This document shows, piece after piece, positions 59,885 through 64,000 of a stretch of DNA of 64,000 bases; positions within the stretch are counted from its first letter, which is position 1, and each line of letters begins with the position of its first letter. The notes beneath the pieces are model-generated. The model saw only the letters and a program-made list of their open reading frames with translations, ran no database searches and had not been told where the DNA came from. Where the stretch lies: positions 806,001 through 870,000 of the forward strand of contig NZ_RBAN01000001.1 of NCBI RefSeq assembly GCF_003626655.1, given 5' to 3'. The translations under genes were made by a program, and so were the position numbers. The stretch comes from Micromonospora costi. GTDB lineage: Bacteria > Actinomycetota > Actinomycetes > Mycobacteriales > Micromonosporaceae.

Positions 59885-61117
59885 TCACCGGTCGACGGTC
59901 GACTCCGGCCGGCGCCGATCCCCACCGGCCCCGGCCGGGACGACGTCCGCCGACGGCAGCCGGACGGTCACCTCGAGGCCTCCTCCGGGCTGGGCGACCG
60001 CCTGCACCGTGCCGCCGTGCGCGTCGCAGACGGCCCGGACGATGGAGAGCCCCAGACCGGAACCACGGGCGCCGGTGCGTTCCCGCCCGCCGCGCCGGAA
60101 CGGCTCGAACAGCCCGGGCACGTCGGCCGGGTCCACCTCGAAGCCGGTGTTCCCCACCACGAGCCAGGAGTGCCGGCCGTCCGTGCCGGTACGCACCCAC
60201 ATCCGCCCGTGCAGGTGGTTGTAGCGGACCGCGTTCTCGACAAGGTTGCCGGCCAGCCGGTCCAGCAGGCCCGGATCGCCGACGACCGGGGCGGGCTCCA
60301 GCGACGTCTGCACCCGCAGCCCGATCCGCTCCACCTCCCGGCGTACCGCCGAGAGCGCGTTCGCGGTGCCGCCGGCCAGGTCGCACTCCGTACGCCGGCC
60401 GAGCCGGCGGCCGGCCTGCGCCTCGCTGCGGGCCAGCACGAGCAGCGCGTCGACGAGCCCGTTGGCCCGCTCCGAGGCGTCCCGGACCACGGTGGCCATC
60501 CGGCGGTACTCGGCGATGTCCGCCTCGTCGTCGCTGAGCGTCACGTCGATCTCGGTACGCATCACCGCGAGGGGCGTACGCAGCTCGTGCGAGGCGTTGG
60601 CCACGAAGCGCCTCTGCGCCTCGAACGCGGCCGTGATGCGGTCCAGCATCGCGTCGAACGTCTTGGCCAGCTCGGCCACCTCGTCGTCGGCGCCCGAGTA
60701 GCCGATGCGCTGGTCGAGGGTGGCCTCACCCAGCCGCTGGGCGGTGGCGGTGACCTGGTGCAGCGGTCGCAGCGCCCGGCCGGCCACCGCGTACGCGCCG
60801 GCCACCCCGACCACGCTGATCGCGAGCAGTGCCACGAGGCCCTTCGCCAACAGCTCGCCGGAAGCCGCGTGCACCAGCTGCCGCTGCCACTCGCCCGCGT
60901 CCAGGGTGCGGCCGTCGGCGAGCACCACGGTGGTGCCGGGCAGCAGCTCGTCGGTGGGGCGCAACGCGTCGCGCACCAGCAGCCAGGCCAGCAGCACGAG
61001 GATCGCGCCGGCGCCCACCAGCAGGACGCCGTTTAGCAGGGTGAGCCGCAGCCGCAGGGTGGGACGCAGCCGCCGGCGCCGGGGACCGCCGGCCGCGGTG
61101 GCGGGGGACGCGCTCAC
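59885..61117 (-). CDS. Sensor histidine kinase
   Basis: 410-residue two-component kinase. Two membrane helices (LLNGVLLVGAGAILVLLAWLL near 27-47 and GLVALLAISVVGVAGAYAVAG near 93-113) frame a short outside loop of about 45 residues, then HAMP, then the dimerisation helix with H177 in ASHELRTPL, and the ATPase: N-box NLVENAVRYN, G-box GSGLGLSIVRAVCDAHGG. It should phosphorylate the response regulator encoded upstream; the GTG start overlaps that gene's stop by four bases. The short sensor loop points to signals within or near the membrane. Confidence 0.95.
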   Translation of the reverse strand: MSASPATAAGGPRRRRLRPTLRLRLTLLNGVLLVGAGAILVLLAWLLVRDALRPTDELLPGTTVVLADGRTLDAGEWQRQLVHAASGELLAKGLVALLAISVVGVAGAYAVAGRALRPLHQVTATAQRLGEATLDQRIGYSGADDEVAELAKTFDAMLDRITAAFEAQRRFVANASHELRTPLAVMRTEIDVTLSDDEADIAEYRRMATVVRDASERANGLVDALLVLARSEAQAGRRLGRRTECDLAGGTANALSAVRREVERIGLRVQTSLEPAPVVGDPGLLDRLAGNLVENAVRYNHLHGRMWVRTGTDGRHSWLVVGNTGFEVDPADVPGLFEPFRRGGRERTGARGSGLGLSIVRAVCDAHGGTVQAVAQPGGGLEVTVRLPSADVVPAGAGGDRRRPESTVDR

Positions 61118-61785
61118 GCGGCGGCCACCTCGGCCGTGCGGTAGCCGGCGCCGACCACCGTCTCGATGAGCGGGGGGTCGCCGAGCTTCTTGCGCAGCGT
61201 CATCACGGTGACCCGGACGATGGTGGTGAACGGGTCGGTGTTGGCGTCCCAGACCCGCTCCAGCAGCTCCTCGCTGGAGACGACCGCGCCGCGCGCCTTG
61301 ACCAGCTCGCAGAGCACGCCGAACTCCTTGTTGGTCAGGTCGACGGGCGCGCCGGCGCGGGTGGCGACGCGGCGTGCCGGATCCAGCACCAGGTCGGCCA
61401 CGGAGAGCACCGGCGGCGTGGCCGGGGTGGCCCGCCGGCCCAGTGCCTGCACGCGGGCGACCAGTTCGTCGAAGGCGAACGGCTTGGGCAGGTAGTCGTC
61501 GGCGCCGAGCTGCAGGCCCTCCACCCGGTCGGCCACCGTGCCGCTCGCGGTCAGCATCAGCACCCGGGTCAGCGTGCCCGAGGCGACCAGCTCGGCGCAG
61601 ATCTGGTCGCCGTGCACGCCCGGCAGGTCCCGGTCCAGCACCACCACGTCGTAGCGGGTGACGAAGGCCATTTCGTGCCCGGTGTCGCCGTCGTAGGCGA
61701 CGTCGACCGCCATGCCCCGCTTGCGCAACCCGCGCGCGATCGCGTCGGCGAGGTTGCGCTCGTCCTCGACCACCAGTACCCGCAT
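61114..61785 (-). CDS. OmpR/PhoB-family response regulator
   Basis: 223-residue response regulator. The receiver has the acidic pocket E7/D8, phosphoacceptor D51 in VVVLDRDLPG, and the Thr/Lys switch in MLTAS and YLPKPF. The C-terminal winged helix (DLTNKEFGVLCELVKARGAV, VRVTVMTLRKKLGDPPLIET) should bind DNA repeats. It is transcribed before its kinase and overlaps it. Target genes are not evident; the C39-type gene starts 147 bases away on the other strand and is one candidate. Confidence 0.95.
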   Translation of the reverse strand: MRVLVVEDERNLADAIARGLRKRGMAVDVAYDGDTGHEMAFVTRYDVVVLDRDLPGVHGDQICAELVASGTLTRVLMLTASGTVADRVEGLQLGADDYLPKPFAFDELVARVQALGRRATPATPPVLSVADLVLDPARRVATRAGAPVDLTNKEFGVLCELVKARGAVVSSEELLERVWDANTDPFTTIVRVTVMTLRKKLGDPPLIETVVGAGYRTAEVAAA

Positions 61786-61932
61786 GCCGGCCTCCTCGCT
61801 GCTGACCACCCGACAACCTAGTGCGGGTCGCCAAACAAGCGTCCCTCGCCGCCCGGCCCGGCGGCCGTTGCCGGCAGCCGCCGCCGTACGCGATGCTTCC
61901 GGCAGCCCGCGCCCCCGACGGACGGATGTCAC

Positions 61933-63120
61933 ATGAGCACAGCGGCCCCACCCCGGATCCGGGACGTCTCCTACCGGGGGTTCCGCCTCCCCGCCGACCA
62001 CGGGTCCGGGACCCTCGTGGGGCTCCGCGCCGGGCCGCGCGGGCTGGTGCTCGCCGGCCCGGCCGGCGTCCGGCCGGGCGCGGACGGTGACGACCAGCGG
62101 TACGAGTGGGGCACGTGGACCGCGCCGCCCGTGCCCGCCGGCTTCGCCGTCGCCGAGGTGGTGCCGTCGTGGACGGCGGAGACCCCGGACGGCTGCTGGA
62201 TCGAGGTCGCGCTGCGCGGCTGGCACGCCGACGCCCCGGCCACCGGCTGGTACGTGCTGGGCCGGTGGGCCGGCGACGACCGGACGGTACGCCGCACCTC
62301 GGTGCCCGGCCAGCGCGACGCGACCGCCCGGGTGGAGACCGACACGCTGGTGGTCGGCGAGGCGACGGTCACCGGGTGGCAGGCGCGGGTGACGCTCCTC
62401 CGGCCGGCCGGCAGCGGGCTCACCCCCGTGCTGCGTACCGTCGGTGCGGTCGCCACCGGTCCCGCCGGCGCTCCCGCGTCCGGTGTCGCGCGTCCCCACG
62501 GGTCCGCCCGCGGGAGGGTGCTGGACGTGCCGCGCTACTCGCAGCGGCTGCACGCCGGCGCGTACCCGCAGTGGGGCGGCGGCGGGGACTCCTGGTGCAG
62601 TCCCACCTGCACGTCGATGGTGCTGGCCTTCTGGGGGGCCACCCCGCCGGCCGACCGGTACGCGTGGGTCGACCCGCCCGGCCCCCGTCCGGTCGTGGTG
62701 CACGCCGCGCGGCACTGCTTCGACCACGCCTACGCCGGGGCCGGCAACTGGCCCTTCAACACCGCGTACGCGGGCCTCCACGGGATGGACGCCTTCGTCA
62801 CGCGGCTGCGGTCGCTGGCCGAGGCCGAGGAGTTCATCGCCGCCGGCATCCCGCTGGTGGTCTCCGCGGCGTTCCGCGCCGGCGAGGTGCCGGGCCTGGA
62901 CTACGACACCCGCGGCCACCTGATCGTGCTGGCCGGTTTCACCGAGTCGGGGGACCCGGTGCTCAACGACCCGTACGCGCCGGACGACGAGGCGGTGCGG
63001 CGGGTCGTGGACCGGGATCGGTTCGAGGCGGTCTGGCAGGCCGGCAGCGGTGGCATGGCGTACGTGATCCGCCCGCCGGAGGTGCCGCTGCCGCCGGCGC
63101 CGGCGCAGGCCAACTGGTGA
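61933..63120 (+). CDS. C39-like (papain-fold) peptidase domain protein
   Basis: 395-residue protein. An N-terminal beta-rich domain of about 190 residues (YRGFRLPADHGSGTLVGL, then WGTWTAPPVPAGFAVAEVVPS) precedes a cysteine-peptidase fold: Cys in GDSWCSPTCTSMVLAFWG, His in TRGHLIVLAGF and Asp in LNDPYAPDD. No signal peptide or membrane helix is seen, so it may work inside or be exported by another path. Actinobacterial proteins of this build are annotated as C39 family peptidase; the substrate is unknown. Divergent from the two-component genes. Confidence 0.85.
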   Translation: MSTAAPPRIRDVSYRGFRLPADHGSGTLVGLRAGPRGLVLAGPAGVRPGADGDDQRYEWGTWTAPPVPAGFAVAEVVPSWTAETPDGCWIEVALRGWHADAPATGWYVLGRWAGDDRTVRRTSVPGQRDATARVETDTLVVGEATVTGWQARVTLLRPAGSGLTPVLRTVGAVATGPAGAPASGVARPHGSARGRVLDVPRYSQRLHAGAYPQWGGGGDSWCSPTCTSMVLAFWGATPPADRYAWVDPPGPRPVVVHAARHCFDHAYAGAGNWPFNTAYAGLHGMDAFVTRLRSLAEAEEFIAAGIPLVVSAAFRAGEVPGLDYDTRGHLIVLAGFTESGDPVLNDPYAPDDEAVRRVVDRDRFEAVWQAGSGGMAYVIRPPEVPLPPAPAQANW

Positions 63121-63122
63121 GG

Positions 63123-63150
63123 CGCCGGCCCGCGGCCCGGCGGGCCGGCG
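63123..63150. terminator. Hairpin between convergent genes
   Basis: CGCCGGCCCG (63123-63132) pairs with CGGGCCGGCG (63141-63150) across an eight-base loop, between the convergent C39-type gene and the beta-propeller gene. Likely two-way terminator. Confidence 0.7.
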
Positions 63151-63151
63151 G

Positions 63152-64000
63152 TCAGCGGCGCAGCGGCCACAGCCCGTAGTCGCCGTTCACCCGCCGGCAC
63201 ACCAACCGGTCGCTGCTGTTCTGGCACTCCCCGGCGGCGCCCCGCAGCACGTCCAGCGGCCGGGCCGTGCCGGTGACGACGTCCAGCTCGGCGACCAGCA
63301 GCCCGCCGCGGTGCCGCCGGGTGCCGATCAGCGGCCCGTCGAGCCGGCTGGGGCGGGACAGCTCCCAGCGACCCAGCTCCCCGAGGACCGTGCCAGTGGT
63401 CGCGTCGAGCAGGGCGAACTGCTCGGCGCCGGGCCCGGCGCTTCGCACCGCGCTGGCCACGAGCCGCCCCCGGGTCGCCCAGATGCCGGCCCACCGGTCG
63501 TCGGCCCAGAGCCGGCGCCCGGACGCCGGATCGAGGGCCAACAGGCCGCCGGAGCGGCCCTGCAGGCAGATCACGGGGCCGCACTCCGACACGAACAGCG
63601 CGTCGGCGACCTGGGTCCGCCAGAGTGGCCGGAGCCGGTCCACGTCGTACGCGGCGACGGTCGCGGGGGTGCCGCCGACGGTGAGCAGCAGGCCATCCAC
63701 GACCTGAACGTTGACCATGCGCTCGTCGGCGGGCCCCCACAGATCCCCCCGGTTCACCACGGCACCGGTGGCCGCGTCCCGCACCTCGACCCGGCCGTCG
63801 GCGGTGCTGTACACCACGCGGTCCACGGCCGAGCCGGTGAGCCGGTAGGCGAGTTGCCCCGGCGGGAAGTCGGCCTCCCAGCGCACACTCCCGCAGCAGG
63901 GATCGACCGACCGTAGCGTCCGGCCCCGCTCGTCGTCGCCCGTCTCCATGAGCAGCGCGCCACCGGCGCTCTCCACCGCGGTGGCGGGCTGCTGCCACCG
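63152..64000 (-). CDS. PQQ-like beta-propeller protein (5' part missing)
   Basis: The last 282 residues of a gene that starts beyond the window edge; the frame is open to 64000. Repeats of the PQQ/WD-like propeller are seen: SVDPCCGSVRWEADFP, STADGRVEVRDAATGAV, AAYDVDRLRPLWRTQV, ALDPASGRRLWADD and LLDATTGTVLGELGRW. Such proteins often sit on lipoprotein or membrane anchors outside the cell as scaffold domains; the anchor, if any, lies outside the window. The C-terminus reads CRRVNGDYGLWPLRR. Confidence 0.85.
   Translation of the reverse strand, partial: RWQQPATAVESAGGALLMETGDDERGRTLRSVDPCCGSVRWEADFPPGQLAYRLTGSAVDRVVYSTADGRVEVRDAATGAVVNRGDLWGPADERMVNVQVVDGLLLTVGGTPATVAAYDVDRLRPLWRTQVADALFVSECGPVICLQGRSGGLLALDPASGRRLWADDRWAGIWATRGRLVASAVRSAGPGAEQFALLDATTGTVLGELGRWELSRPSRLDGPLIGTRRHRGGLLVAELDVVTGTARPLDVLRGAAGECQNSSDRLVCRRVNGDYGLWPLRR

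Overview
The window is very GC-rich, almost fully coding actinobacterial chromosome. GTG starts are frequent, and many neighbouring genes share 4-base start/stop overlaps (ATGA or GTGA). The gene set points to Micromonosporaceae, probably Micromonospora or a close relative. The pointers are cellobiose uptake with CebR-type operators, a secreted lytic polysaccharide monooxygenase, the coproporphyrin haem branch, mycobacterial-style LigC and PolDom proteins, Stealth phosphotransferases and ECF/anti-sigma pairs. The genus is inferred; there is no rRNA in the window. I saw no tRNA, CRISPR array, insertion sequence or prophage.

Layout. 1-1311: the end of an unknown gene and an acyl-CoA dehydrogenase. 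1404-1590: two hairpin elements. 1625-7780: a cellobiose/beta-glucoside locus transcribed leftward as cebE, cebF, cebG, bglC, cebR, with two CebR-type operators upstream of cebE. 7785-9227: a pRiA4b ORF-3-like protein and a pyrimidine-reductase-like enzyme. 9465-15879: a DNA-end-processing operon in the order HerA, SbcD, SbcC, NurA-like. 16129-19654: a spermidine-synthase-like protein, then ECF sigma, zinc-finger anti-sigma and a lipoprotein. 19731-26171: a leftward surface-polymer cassette, Stealth, GT2/glycerophosphotransferase, Stealth. 26681-31905: AlkA-type glycosylase, DUF1990, a small zinc protein, ATP-dependent ligase, secreted peptidase and GNAT. 32043-39724: a leftward ABC system with two ATPases and two FtsX-type permeases. 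39834-45915: LigD-type polymerase, MsrB, DUF305, AA10 LPMO, small proteins, an EamA transporter with a probable attenuator leader, and two GNATs. 46018-49228: hemE, hemY, hemQ. 49364-59218: DUF3000, two Pro-rich membrane proteins (one a trypsin-like protease), RNase D, fadA-fadB and a Pro/Gln-rich membrane protein. 59282-64000: VOC protein, two-component system, C39-type peptidase and a truncated beta-propeller protein.

Working together. CebEFG should import cellobiose, BglC hydrolyse it and CebR repress the locus. HerA, NurA and SbcCD should resect DNA ends; the HerA-like protein ends in DDDIPF, the bacterial SSB tip motif, which suggests recruitment to SSB-associated repair factors. LigC and PolDom fit end joining, but no Ku is present here. 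The Stealth/TagF cassette should build a phosphodiester-linked wall or capsule polymer. HemE, HemY and HemQ form the late coproporphyrin haem route. FadA and FadB give the thiolase, hydratase and dehydrogenase steps of beta-oxidation.

Most interesting non-coding signals: (i) a leader upstream of the EamA gene with a 13-codon ORF and three segments that can form either of two exclusive helices, one hiding the ribosome-binding site; (ii) six intergenic hairpins of 59-79 bp whose arms contain GATC, whose arm sequences differ between groups, and whose pairing is kept; (iii) a double hairpin between cebE and cebF; (iv) a 12-copy GGGACC tract upstream of the ECF sigma gene.
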